Part shown: positions 1 through 5,722 of the stretch, piece by piece | Numbering within the stretch: position 1 is the first letter of the stretch | Layout of the letters: each line of letters starts with the position of its first letter | NCBI GenBank assembly: GCA_946626265.1 | Contig: CAMOUE010000127.1 | Span: 1-6,767 of the forward strand | Reading direction: 5' to 3' | DNA from: an uncultured Eggerthellaceae bacterium | GTDB lineage: Bacteria; Actinomycetota; Coriobacteriia; Coriobacteriales; Eggerthellaceae | Length of the DNA stretch: 6,767 nt | The notes under the pieces: generated by a model | Seen by the model: the letters and a program-made list of their open reading frames with translations, nothing else | The model's database searches: none | Told to the model about the DNA's origin: nothing | Program-made: the position numbers and the translations under genes

Positions 1-1
1 G

Positions 2-430
2 ATGTACTCCATCGACTTCGACGAGGACATCTGCATCATCGGCCATTCAGGCTCGGGCGATGCCGACATCTCCCAGGCCAAGAAACCGACGCTCAAGGTC
101 GTGCCCGTCTTCCACGGCAAGACCGGCGGCGGTTACCTCACGCAGTTCTACCCGCCCATGGGAACCATCACCTTCCTGGGCATCACGCAAGACGCCGAAG
201 GTCGCTTCAAGTTTGTCGTGGCCGAGGGCGAGAACGTCGAAGGTCCCATCTTCATGTTCGGAGACACGAACATGCGCATGAAGTTCAGCATCGGCGCTCG
301 CGAGTTCTCGAACCGCTGGGCCGAGGCCGGCCCTACGCACCACATGGCGGCATGCGCGGGAAGCTACACCGACACCATCCTCAAGGTCGCGAAGATCCTC
401 GACGTGCCTGTCGAAGTCATCTACCGATAA
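2..430 (+). CDS. Sugar isomerase of the L-fucose/L-arabinose isomerase superfamily, C-terminal part (5' end outside window)
   Basis: This is the last 142 codons of a gene that begins upstream; the frame is open to the left edge, so the first Met here is not a claimed start. The protein should convert an aldose (L-rhamnose, L-fucose or a similar sugar) to its ketose in the cytoplasm with a divalent metal. The visible part resembles the C-terminal region of fucose/arabinose isomerases. It has a GHSG motif (His at visible residue 15), placed like the metal-binding His of the AraA family, then a beta-rich stretch, then GPTHH (visible residues 110-114), placed like the C-terminal catalytic GPHH of AraA. 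It lies 58 bp before rhaB, in the same operon. It is not recognisable as a classical RhaA-type rhamnose isomerase, which is odd beside rhaB and rhaD. Its exact substrate cannot be read from this fragment; rhamnose is inferred from the neighbours only. Confidence 0.8.
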   Translation: MYSIDFDEDICIIGHSGSGDADISQAKKPTLKVVPVFHGKTGGGYLTQFYPPMGTITFLGITQDAEGRFKFVVAEGENVEGPIFMFGDTNMRMKFSIGAREFSNRWAEAGPTHHMAACAGSYTDTILKVAKILDVPVEVIYR

Positions 431-441
431 CGACGAAACCA

Positions 442-463
442 GAGCCATCGAACCCGATGGCTC
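442..463 (+). promoter_or_regulatory. Perfect intercistronic hairpin between isomerase and rhaB
   Basis: GAGCCATCG (442-450) is the exact reverse complement of CGATGGCTC (455-463), with an AACC loop, giving a 9-bp GC-rich stem. No T-run follows, so it is not a classical intrinsic terminator. It sits 11 bp after the isomerase stop codon and 10 bp before the rhaB Shine-Dalgarno sequence (474-481, AGGAGAGG). An RNA-stabilising or processing hairpin that sets the isomerase-to-kinase ratio is a reasonable inference. Partial attenuation is another. Confidence 0.6.
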
Positions 464-488
464 ACATGCTTTCAGGAGAGGAACCTTA

Positions 489-1964
489 ATGACAGACACG
501 CGTTACTATCTGGCGATCGACATCGGCGCTTCAAGCGGGCGCCACGTGCTCGGCCATGTAGACGACGGCAAGATCGTGCTCGAGGAAGTTCACCGGTTCG
601 ACAACATCCAGCAGCGCAGACGCGGTCACGACTGCTGGGATATCGACATGCTCTGGAAAAACGTGCTCGCCGGCATCGAGAAATGCAAGGAGATCGGCAA
701 GATCCCGTCTTCGCTCGGCATAGACACCTGGGGCGTCGACTTCGTTCTGCTCGACTCCGAGGGAAAGCGCATCGGAGACGCCGTCGCGTATCGCGACGAG
801 CGCACAGCCTCCGTCGCCCGCGCCTTCGACGAGAAGGTGGGCCTGTCGAGCCTGTACGAGAAAACCGGCATTCAACGCCAGGAATTCAACACCATCTACC
901 AGTTCGCGGCGCTTACGCAGGAGCATCCGGAGGAAATTGCCCAAGCCGAGCGTTTCCTCATGATCCCCGAGTATCTCAACTACCTTCTGACCGGGAAAGC
1001 CGTCAACGAGTACACGAACGCGACCACGACGGGCATGCTGGACGCGAGGACGCTCGAATGGGATTCGGACGTGCTCGATGCGCTCGGCGTACCCGCGGGC
1101 ATCTTCGGGCCCGTATCGATGCCGGGTTCTCGCCTTGGGGGATTCACGGATGCCGTCAAGCAGTTCGTGGGCTTCGATTGCGAGGTCGTTCTTCCCGCGA
1201 CCCACGACACGGGATCGGCGTTCCTCGCCGTGCCCGCACGCGACGACGATGCGGTCTACCTCTCGAGCGGCACATGGAGCCTGCTCGGCGTCGAGAACAA
1301 AGAGCCGATCACGACAGAGGAGAGCCGCCTGCAGAATTTCACGAACGAAGGCGGCTACCAGCGGCGTTACCGCTACCTGAAGAACATCATGGGCCTTTGG
1401 ATGATCCAGTCCATCCGCCGCGAGCTCAACGGCGTCGATTACGTGGAAGGCAAGGGCGCGGGACGCACGCGTTCGGCGAAGGAGATCGGGTTCGGCGAGC
1501 TTGCAGACCTCGCGCGCGAAGCCGAGCGGCAGGCCAACGGCGCCCCCGCCCCGCGCGTTAACGTGAACGACGAGCGGTTCCTGTCGCCTGGCAGCATGAT
1601 TGACGAAGTCAAGCAGGCATGCATCGACTCGGGCCAGGCGGCGCCCGAAACGACCGGCGAGGTCATGCGCTGCGTCTACGAGAGTCTCACGGCATGCTAC
1701 GCGGACGCGATCGCCAAGCTCTCGCTCATCACCGGACGCACGTACACGAGCATCAACGTCGTCGGCGGCGGCTGTCAAGACGCCTACCTTAACGACCTGA
1801 CAGCCCGCGCCTGCAACCTGCCCGTCTTCGCCGGCCCCATCGAGGGAACGAGCCTCGGCAACCTCATCGTACAGATGATAGATGGCGGCGAGTTCTCCGA
1901 TCTCGGCGAGGCGCGCGCGGCGATAAGGAACTCCTTCGACATCAAGACGCATCTCCCCAAGTAG
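489..1964 (+). CDS. rhaB: Rhamnulokinase (FGGY carbohydrate kinase)
   Basis: This enzyme phosphorylates L-rhamnulose at O1 with ATP, giving L-rhamnulose-1-phosphate in the cytoplasm. The protein is 491 residues, close to E. coli RhaB (489), and similar to it along its whole length as I recall that sequence. The N-terminal actin-like domain has the phosphate-binding DIGASSGR (residues 11-18) and the RhaB-typical GIDTWGVDFVLLD (77-89). FNTIYQ (133-138) and EYTNATTT (174-181) also match RhaB. THDTGSAF (238-245) carries the likely catalytic base Asp240. The C-terminal ATP-binding half has YLSSGTWSLLG (257-267), TNEGG (285-289), LKNIMGLW (297-304) and VVGGGCQD (424-431). The ATG at 489 is chosen because AGGAGAGG (474-481) lies at good spacing and family homology begins there. 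The rhaD start follows 37 bp after the TAG stop, so the two are co-transcribed. Related FGGY kinases for fuculose exist, but the motifs fit RhaB best. Confidence 0.93.
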   Translation: MTDTRYYLAIDIGASSGRHVLGHVDDGKIVLEEVHRFDNIQQRRRGHDCWDIDMLWKNVLAGIEKCKEIGKIPSSLGIDTWGVDFVLLDSEGKRIGDAVAYRDERTASVARAFDEKVGLSSLYEKTGIQRQEFNTIYQFAALTQEHPEEIAQAERFLMIPEYLNYLLTGKAVNEYTNATTTGMLDARTLEWDSDVLDALGVPAGIFGPVSMPGSRLGGFTDAVKQFVGFDCEVVLPATHDTGSAFLAVPARDDDAVYLSSGTWSLLGVENKEPITTEESRLQNFTNEGGYQRRYRYLKNIMGLWMIQSIRRELNGVDYVEGKGAGRTRSAKEIGFGELADLAREAERQANGAPAPRVNVNDERFLSPGSMIDEVKQACIDSGQAAPETTGEVMRCVYESLTACYADAIAKLSLITGRTYTSINVVGGGCQDAYLNDLTARACNLPVFAGPIEGTSLGNLIVQMIDGGEFSDLGEARAAIRNSFDIKTHLPK

Positions 1965-2001
1965 CGAATCACATAGAGAAGAGAAGAAAGGAAACGATAA
2001 C

Positions 2002-2907
2002 ATGGAAGTAATCAGCAGCGCACAAGACGCCCTCGCCAAGGGCGCTGCAGCCATCAAGGACACCGTTTCGGGTGCCGCGGTCGAAAACCAACCCTTCATG
2101 AAAGGGTTCGTGCGCCTCTGCGCCGACGGGTGGCTGCAGGGCTGGCATGAACGCAACGGCGGAAACCTCACGTACCGCATGACCGATGACGAAATCAAAG
2201 CTTGCAAGCCCTTTTTCAACGCAAACCCCGACGAATGGGTGAACATGGGCGTGCAGGCCGACAACCTCCGCGGCGCATACTTCGTCACGACGGGTTCGGG
2301 GCGTTACATGCGCAACGTCCAGCTCGACCCTGCCCACAACGTCGGCATCGTCGAGATCAACGAAGTCGGCGATGCCTGGCGCATCGTCTGGGGACTGACG
2401 GACGGCGGAAAGCCAACGAGCGAATTCCCGAGCCATTTCATGAACCACAGCGTCCGCGTCGACGCAACTGACGGCGAATGCCGCGTCATCTACCATGCGC
2501 ATCCCGACAACGTCATCGCGCTCACGAAGGTCATGCCGCTCGACGCGCGCGAGATCACGCGCGCGCTTTGGAAGGCGATGACGGAATGCATCGTCGTGTT
2601 CCCGATGGGCGTCGGCGTCGTCGAGTGGATGGTTCCCGGCGGTGCAGACATCGCACACGCGACGAGCGAGCTCATGAAGACCTACGACGCAGCTATTTGG
2701 GCTCAGCATGGCCTGTTCTGCAGCGGTCCGGACTTCGACACGACCTTCGGCCTCATGCACACGATCGAGAAGGCGGCGAAGATCCACGGCCAGGCGCTCA
2801 TGATGAACGGATGCTCCGGCGAATTCTTGAACACGATCGACGACGACGGCCTGCGCGCTATCGCCCACGACTTCAACCTCACGATCAACGAATCGTTCCT
2901 CGACTAG
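2002..2907 (+). CDS. rhaD: Rhamnulose-1-phosphate aldolase (class II, zinc) with an N-terminal extension
   Basis: This enzyme cleaves L-rhamnulose-1-phosphate to dihydroxyacetone phosphate and L-lactaldehyde, the last step of the rhamnose pathway before the products join glycolysis and lactaldehyde metabolism. The protein is 301 residues. From about residue 31 it aligns with E. coli RhaD (274 residues). It shows GWHERNGGNLT (47-57), TTGSGRYMRNVQLDP (96-110), WGLTDGGKPTSE (130-141), TECIVVFPMGVG (194-205) and SGPDFDTTFGL (241-251). The zinc ligands correspond to His165 and His167 (YHAH) and His236 (QHG). Glu141 matches the catalytic Glu117 of E. coli. The ATG at 2002 follows AAAGGAAA (1987-1994) at normal spacing, so the extra N-terminal segment of about 23 residues looks translated. 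It is Ala-rich and predicted helical and amphipathic. An alternative start at Met33 would remove it but has no evident ribosome binding site. The aldolase is the third gene of the operon and ends in TAG. Confidence 0.94.
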   Translation: MEVISSAQDALAKGAAAIKDTVSGAAVENQPFMKGFVRLCADGWLQGWHERNGGNLTYRMTDDEIKACKPFFNANPDEWVNMGVQADNLRGAYFVTTGSGRYMRNVQLDPAHNVGIVEINEVGDAWRIVWGLTDGGKPTSEFPSHFMNHSVRVDATDGECRVIYHAHPDNVIALTKVMPLDAREITRALWKAMTECIVVFPMGVGVVEWMVPGGADIAHATSELMKTYDAAIWAQHGLFCSGPDFDTTFGLMHTIEKAAKIHGQALMMNGCSGEFLNTIDDDGLRAIAHDFNLTINESFLD

Positions 2908-2922
2908 GAAAAGCACGTTTTA

Positions 2923-2931
2923 GAAAGGAAG
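2923..2931 (+). promoter_or_regulatory. Shine-Dalgarno site pointing to ATG 2942, not to the intact MFS frame at 2987
   Basis: GAAAGGAAG, 10 nt before ATG 2942, is the only good ribosome binding site between rhaD and the MFS frame. It is very similar to the site in front of rhaD. GTG 2987, the first start of the uninterrupted MFS frame, has only AGGTGA (2964-2969) upstream, 17 nt away and too distant for ordinary initiation. The site therefore argues that the original MFS start is 2942. Confidence 0.65.
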
Positions 2932-2941
2932 TTCAGCAGCA

Positions 2942-2977
2942 ATGTCAACAGCAGGTACGAAGCAGGTGAATCCTTAG
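2942..2977 (+). other. Original 5' end of the MFS gene, interrupted by in-frame TAG at codon 12
   Basis: Starting at ATG 2942, the frame reads MSTAGTKQVNP, then TAG (2975-2977), then WVAVINGMASYIDS and the rest of the MFS porter in the same frame. The 11 residues before the stop look like the short polar cytoplasmic tail usual before helix 1 of such porters, and TGG-GTT-GCC after the stop reads as the start of helix 1. TAG is one substitution from AAG (Lys), CAG (Gln) or TGG (Trp). rhaB and rhaD both end in TAG, so amber is an ordinary stop here and genome-wide recoding is unlikely. The stretch is either a nonsense-mutated gene start, a sequencing error, or a short leader ORF from which ribosomes re-initiate at GTG 2987, 9 nt after the stop. 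Confidence 0.75.
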
Positions 2978-2986
2978 TGGGTTGCC

Positions 2987-4192
2987 GTGATCAACGGCAT
3001 GGCATCCTACATCGACTCCTGCACCATCATCACTTCGGGCGTGGCCCTCGTTATCTATCAGAACACATACGGGCTCACCGACATCCAATTCGGCGCATTG
3101 TCCGCGGCCCTCACGTTCTGCATCGCGCTCGGCTCCATTTTCGGCGGACGCCTCGGCGACCTCTTCGGCCGCAAGCCGGTGTTCTCCGTCACCATGGTCA
3201 TGCTCGTACTCGGCGCTCTCATCATGATCTTCTCTTCCAACTTCATCCTCTTGCTCATAGGCGAAATCCTGATGGGACTCGGTGTCGGCGCCGACCTGCC
3301 CGTATCGCTCGCGACGATTTCAGAGCAAGCACCCGACGACAAACGCGGCAAGATGCTCCTGTTCAGCGACATCCTCTGGGTCGTAGGCATCGTCGTCGCC
3401 CAGGGCATCGGCTCGCTTGTCGGCGACTGGGGCCTGCTCGGCGGCCAGATTATGTTCGGCCAGCTCGCCGCCGTCTCCCTCATCGTCCTGATTCTTCGCC
3501 AAACCATCCCCGAATCCCCCGTATGGCTCAAGCAAAACGAACTGCGCAAGCAGGGCATCGTCAAGAAGGAAGACACCGGCAAGCTTGGCGACCTGTTCAA
3601 GAAGCCCTACCTGGTTCCCTTCATCGCACTGGTCGTCTTCTACATCGGCACGAACATCCCCGCCAACAGCCTCGGTCAGTTCAGCACGTGGATCGGCAAC
3701 AACGTAGTCGAGCTTCCCATCTCCACGGTCTCGCTCATCGGTATGATCGTCTACCCGATCCGCGCAATCCTCGACTTCGTGTTCATGCACTTCGTAGACA
3801 CCCCGAAGCGTATGCCGCTGTTCTACATGGGCGCAATCCTCTACCTGGCCGGCTTCCTCATGTTCCCGGTCTTCGGCGCATCGACCATCACGTACGTTCT
3901 GACGCAGCTCCTCTACTGCGTTGGCGCGGCCTTCGCGTTCGAAGGCATCTTGAAGGTCTGGATGCAGGAATGCTTCCCCACCCTGCTCCGCACGACCGCC
4001 AACGGCGCAATCGTGTTCGCGAGCCGCTTCAGCTGCGCGGTATGCGGCTTCTTCACCGCAGCATTCATCACGGCGTTCGGCTACCAGGTCGCGTTCCTCG
4101 TGCTCTCCGCGCTGTGCCTGATCGGCTTCGTTGCAGCCATCTGGGCATTCCATGGCAAGCGCTACAACACGTTCGAGCACGACGAGGCGTAA
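2987..4192 (+). CDS. MFS sugar porter, probable deoxyhexose uptake transporter; N-terminus affected by upstream TAG
   Basis: This is a 12-helix major facilitator superfamily permease that probably imports the sugar degraded by the operon; the substrate is inferred from position only. The uninterrupted frame gives 401 residues from GTG 2987. Approximate helices are 1-24, 36-55, 66-83, 87-106, 125-146, 153-171, then a polar loop (172-208), then 209-222, 245-265, 277-293, 299-322, 338-362 and 367-389. The loop 2-3 signature GGRLGDLFGRKP is at 53-64. IPESPVWL (174-181) resembles the PESPRxL motif of sugar porters. FPTLLRTTANG (330-340) fits the helix 10-11 motif of that group. If translation began at ATG 2942 with the TAG decoded, the protein would have 416 residues. 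Starting at 2987 loses the cytoplasmic tail and Trp-Val-Ala of helix 1 but leaves a hydrophobic segment long enough to cross the membrane, so activity is possible. It is the last gene of the operon, followed by tandem hairpins. It may be a pseudogene in expression terms despite an otherwise intact frame. Confidence 0.85.
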   Translation: MINGMASYIDSCTIITSGVALVIYQNTYGLTDIQFGALSAALTFCIALGSIFGGRLGDLFGRKPVFSVTMVMLVLGALIMIFSSNFILLLIGEILMGLGVGADLPVSLATISEQAPDDKRGKMLLFSDILWVVGIVVAQGIGSLVGDWGLLGGQIMFGQLAAVSLIVLILRQTIPESPVWLKQNELRKQGIVKKEDTGKLGDLFKKPYLVPFIALVVFYIGTNIPANSLGQFSTWIGNNVVELPISTVSLIGMIVYPIRAILDFVFMHFVDTPKRMPLFYMGAILYLAGFLMFPVFGASTITYVLTQLLYCVGAAFAFEGILKVWMQECFPTLLRTTANGAIVFASRFSCAVCGFFTAAFITAFGYQVAFLVLSALCLIGFVAAIWAFHGKRYNTFEHDEA

Positions 4193-4203
4193 GCCAGCAC
4201 AAT

Positions 4204-4233
4204 GATGGCGTGTGATGGGTATCGCACGCCATC
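4204..4233 (+). terminator. First post-operon hairpin (no T-run)
   Basis: GATGGCGTGTG (4204-4214) pairs with CGCACGCCATC (4223-4233) in an 11-bp stem with a single G-U pair and an 8-nt loop, 12 nt after the MFS stop codon. The sequence after it (TGCTTCG) is not T-rich. It may act as a 3' stabilising hairpin or work together with the stronger terminator just downstream. Confidence 0.5.
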
Positions 4234-4256
4234 TGCTTCGCATGTTACTCGAATAC

Positions 4257-4316
4257 CCGCACCTCAAACTGGACGATAAAGCCTCGTACGCGTTTGTGGT
4301 GCGGTTTTCTATATTT
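4257..4316 (+). terminator. Intrinsic terminator of the rhamnose operon
   Basis: CCGCACCTCAAAC (4257-4269) pairs with GTTTGTGGTGCGG (4292-4304), 12 of 13 positions with one T-T mismatch. TTTTCTATATTT (4305-4316) follows directly. The 22-nt loop is longer than usual, but a GC-rich base running into a T-run is the classical Rho-independent layout. It separates the operon from the degV region. Confidence 0.75.
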
Positions 4317-4590
4317 ATGTGTGCTCATCTCGTTATATGCTCAATCAAATGTATGTTGATAAATTATGTGAATCTTTTGATATTATTTCATTCATATATT
4401 ATTATTTTTACTTGTTCCAAAGCATATTTTCGAACTATCCAAAAGACTTTTCTTGCACACCCCTTGAAACCGCGCATTCAGACGACATGCCGGCATTCCA
4501 ACAAGCTGACACGATGTTGCAACTGTCCTACAGTCAGTCAATCTGATAATCTGGACACATGCTTATTTAGAACCAGGGGGAGCGGGAATC
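4317..4590. other. AT-rich intergenic spacer, no convincing gene
   Basis: From about 4305 to 4450 the sequence is strongly AT-rich, in sharp contrast to the GC-rich genes on both sides. A 75-codon open frame (4319-4546) has no ribosome binding site and a composition that simply reflects the AT content, so I do not call it a gene. A 10-bp palindrome, ATGCCGGCAT (4487-4496), could be an operator half but is within what chance allows. A GATAAT box (4545-4550) lacks a partner -35 box at normal spacing. AGGGGGAG (4575-4582) is the degV ribosome binding site. Confidence 0.6.
4356..4384 (+). promoter_or_regulatory. Candidate sigma70-type promoter upstream of degV
   Basis: TTGATA (4356-4361, 5 of 6 to consensus) and GATATT (4379-4384, 4 of 6) are separated by exactly 17 bp in the AT-rich spacer after the operon terminator. 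Transcription from here would give a leader of about 200 nt before degV. AT-rich DNA yields such matches often, so this is tentative. Confidence 0.3.
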
Positions 4591-5493
4591 ATGATTCGGA
4601 TCGTCACAGATTCTGTGGCTTCTATTCCAAGCGACATGGCCAACGAGCTCGGCATCGAAGTTGTTACGCTTTATCTCAACCGCGATGGCATCGAGTACGC
4701 AGACGCGGAGACGGACATCGATGCGTTCTATTCGGATATCTACGACATGGTCGACAACATCCCGACATCGAGCCAACCCTCCCTCGGAGCACTCGTGGAA
4801 CTATTTGAACGCATTGCGGTATCGGGCGACAGCTTACTCGGCGTTTTCATGAGCTCGCGCATGTCGGGCACGTTTGACACCGCCTTGCGGGCCGCGCGCT
4901 CCGTTGCAGCCAACCACTTGGATTTCGAGTTTCGAATCGTCGATTCGTTATCGAACAGTTTCGACGAGGCATGGTCCGTCGTCGAGGCGTCGCTTGCTCG
5001 CGCGGCCAAATGCACGCTCGACCAATGTGCCGACATAGCCGCCCATGCTGCCTCTGCAACCCGATTCCTATTCGCGCCGGAAAGTCTCACGTTCCTTCGC
5101 GCCGGCGGACGCATCGGTAATGCCGCGGCACTCATCGGCAACCTTGTGAAACTGTGCCCCGTCATCACGGTCCATAACGGCGAGTCGTCGACGTTTGCCA
5201 AGGTACGTACCCACAAAAAGGCGCTCTCGAACATCACCGCGAAGTTCAAGTCCGACATAGCGGAATACGGGCTGAAAAACGTCGTCGTCCACTACATTGG
5301 ATCAAGTGACGAAGCGCGGGAATGGACCCATGAGGTCATCGAGCCGTTAGTTGGGCACTCTGTCAAAGTTCTTCCCGTCAGCCCCGTTATCGGCCTCCAT
5401 GTCGGTCCGGCCGTCGGAATCGCCTACGAATGCAATCATTCGCTGCCCGGGAAGATCGACGTCGATGCTCGCTCGCTGATATACGCCTCGTGA
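4591..5493 (+). CDS. DegV family fatty-acid-binding protein (FakB-like)
   Basis: DegV/FakB proteins bind a long-chain fatty acid in a closed pocket. In systems with the kinase FakA they present it for phosphorylation to acyl-phosphate for phospholipid synthesis. The 300-residue length is near the usual family size (about 280-290). Family motifs appear in order: VTDSVASIP (5-13), TSSQPS (59-64), MSSRMSGTFDTA (87-98, the SxxSGT ligand-carboxylate motif), VDSLSNSF (117-124), ESLTFLRAGGRIG (164-176) and SPVIGLHVGPAVGIAY (264-279, where the family has an HxGPG-like motif). Replacement of GPG by GPA is a small deviation. ATG 4591 is chosen from AGGGGGAG (4575-4582) and because the family N-terminus begins with this hydrophobic strand. 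No FakA-type kinase is in the window. It appears to be its own transcription unit, after the operon terminator and 229 bp before the hydrolase gene. The bound lipid cannot be told from sequence. Confidence 0.92.
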   Translation: MIRIVTDSVASIPSDMANELGIEVVTLYLNRDGIEYADAETDIDAFYSDIYDMVDNIPTSSQPSLGALVELFERIAVSGDSLLGVFMSSRMSGTFDTALRAARSVAANHLDFEFRIVDSLSNSFDEAWSVVEASLARAAKCTLDQCADIAAHAASATRFLFAPESLTFLRAGGRIGNAAALIGNLVKLCPVITVHNGESSTFAKVRTHKKALSNITAKFKSDIAEYGLKNVVVHYIGSSDEAREWTHEVIEPLVGHSVKVLPVSPVIGLHVGPAVGIAYECNHSLPGKIDVDARSLIYAS

Positions 5494-5722
5494 CAAACCA
5501 GCGCATATTCACATCGATTTGTCTTTCTCAACAGTGCGTCATCGCCAAGCCCGTGCCATCTCGAGCGGCCACGTTCGGTTTATCCTCCAAAACTGAAGTT
5601 TGGGGCGGTAGCCAATTACATGCATCTCATTGACCAAAAGTGCATCTTGTCGCGCTGCGCGCGGACGGTGAAGTCTAAGCGAATAGAATGCCACAGGAAC
5701 CGTGAAAGGACAGGAGTAAGAC
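5494..5722. other. Spacer between degV and hydrolase; no terminator or small gene recognised
   Basis: I see no hairpin with a T-run after degV. Weak foldings are CTCCAAA with TTTGGGG around 5585-5605 and GTCGCGC with GCGCGGAC at 5649-5666 (one bulged base). TGCATCT occurs twice in direct orientation exactly 20 bp apart (5621-5627 and 5641-5647), a possible but unproven protein-binding site. TAGAAT (5684-5689) matches a -10 box in 5 of 6 positions but lacks a recognisable -35 box. AGGAG (5712-5716) is the ribosome binding site of the next gene. Confidence 0.45.

Noticed and set aside
531..2288. A 585-codon open frame on the minus strand opposite rhaB and the start of rhaD
   Set aside because: It spans two clearly conserved + strand genes and their junction, has no recognisable domain, and long antisense frames are expected in GC-rich coding DNA.
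1969..2916. A 315-codon minus-strand open frame covering rhaD
   Set aside because: Antisense reading of a conserved gene; low-complexity Val/Asp/Arg-rich product with no motif.
2975..2977. Pyrrolysine or other programmed decoding of the TAG
   Set aside because: TAG ends both rhaB and rhaD in the same operon, no pyl gene is in view, and pyrrolysine would have no evident role in a porter's N-terminal tail; mutation or re-initiation is simpler.
2977..4215. A 412-codon open frame overlapping the whole MFS gene in another frame, starting at a GTG that overlaps the TAG codon
   Set aside because: Although AGGTGA lies 7 nt before this GTG, the product is extremely Arg/His/Pro-rich with no domain, typical of an off-frame reading of a GC-rich gene. 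The frame below it encodes a clear 12-helix porter.
3320..4267. A 315-codon minus-strand open frame opposite the MFS gene and terminator
   Set aside because: The acidic, Glu/Asp/Ala-rich product is a mirror of hydrophobic codons on the other strand and it runs through the terminator.
4487..4496. Palindrome ATGCCGGCAT as an operator
   Set aside because: A single 10-bp palindrome in a few hundred non-coding bases is near chance expectation and there is no second copy or linked regulator.
4319..4546. Possible small 75-residue protein in the AT-rich spacer
   Set aside because: No ribosome binding site, a Tyr/Phe/Ile-rich stretch that only reflects AT content, and no recognisable family.
4212..4808. 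A 198-codon open frame spanning the terminator, the AT-rich spacer and the start of degV
   Set aside because: It would cross the intrinsic terminator and overlap degV out of frame; the last third is a shadow of degV.
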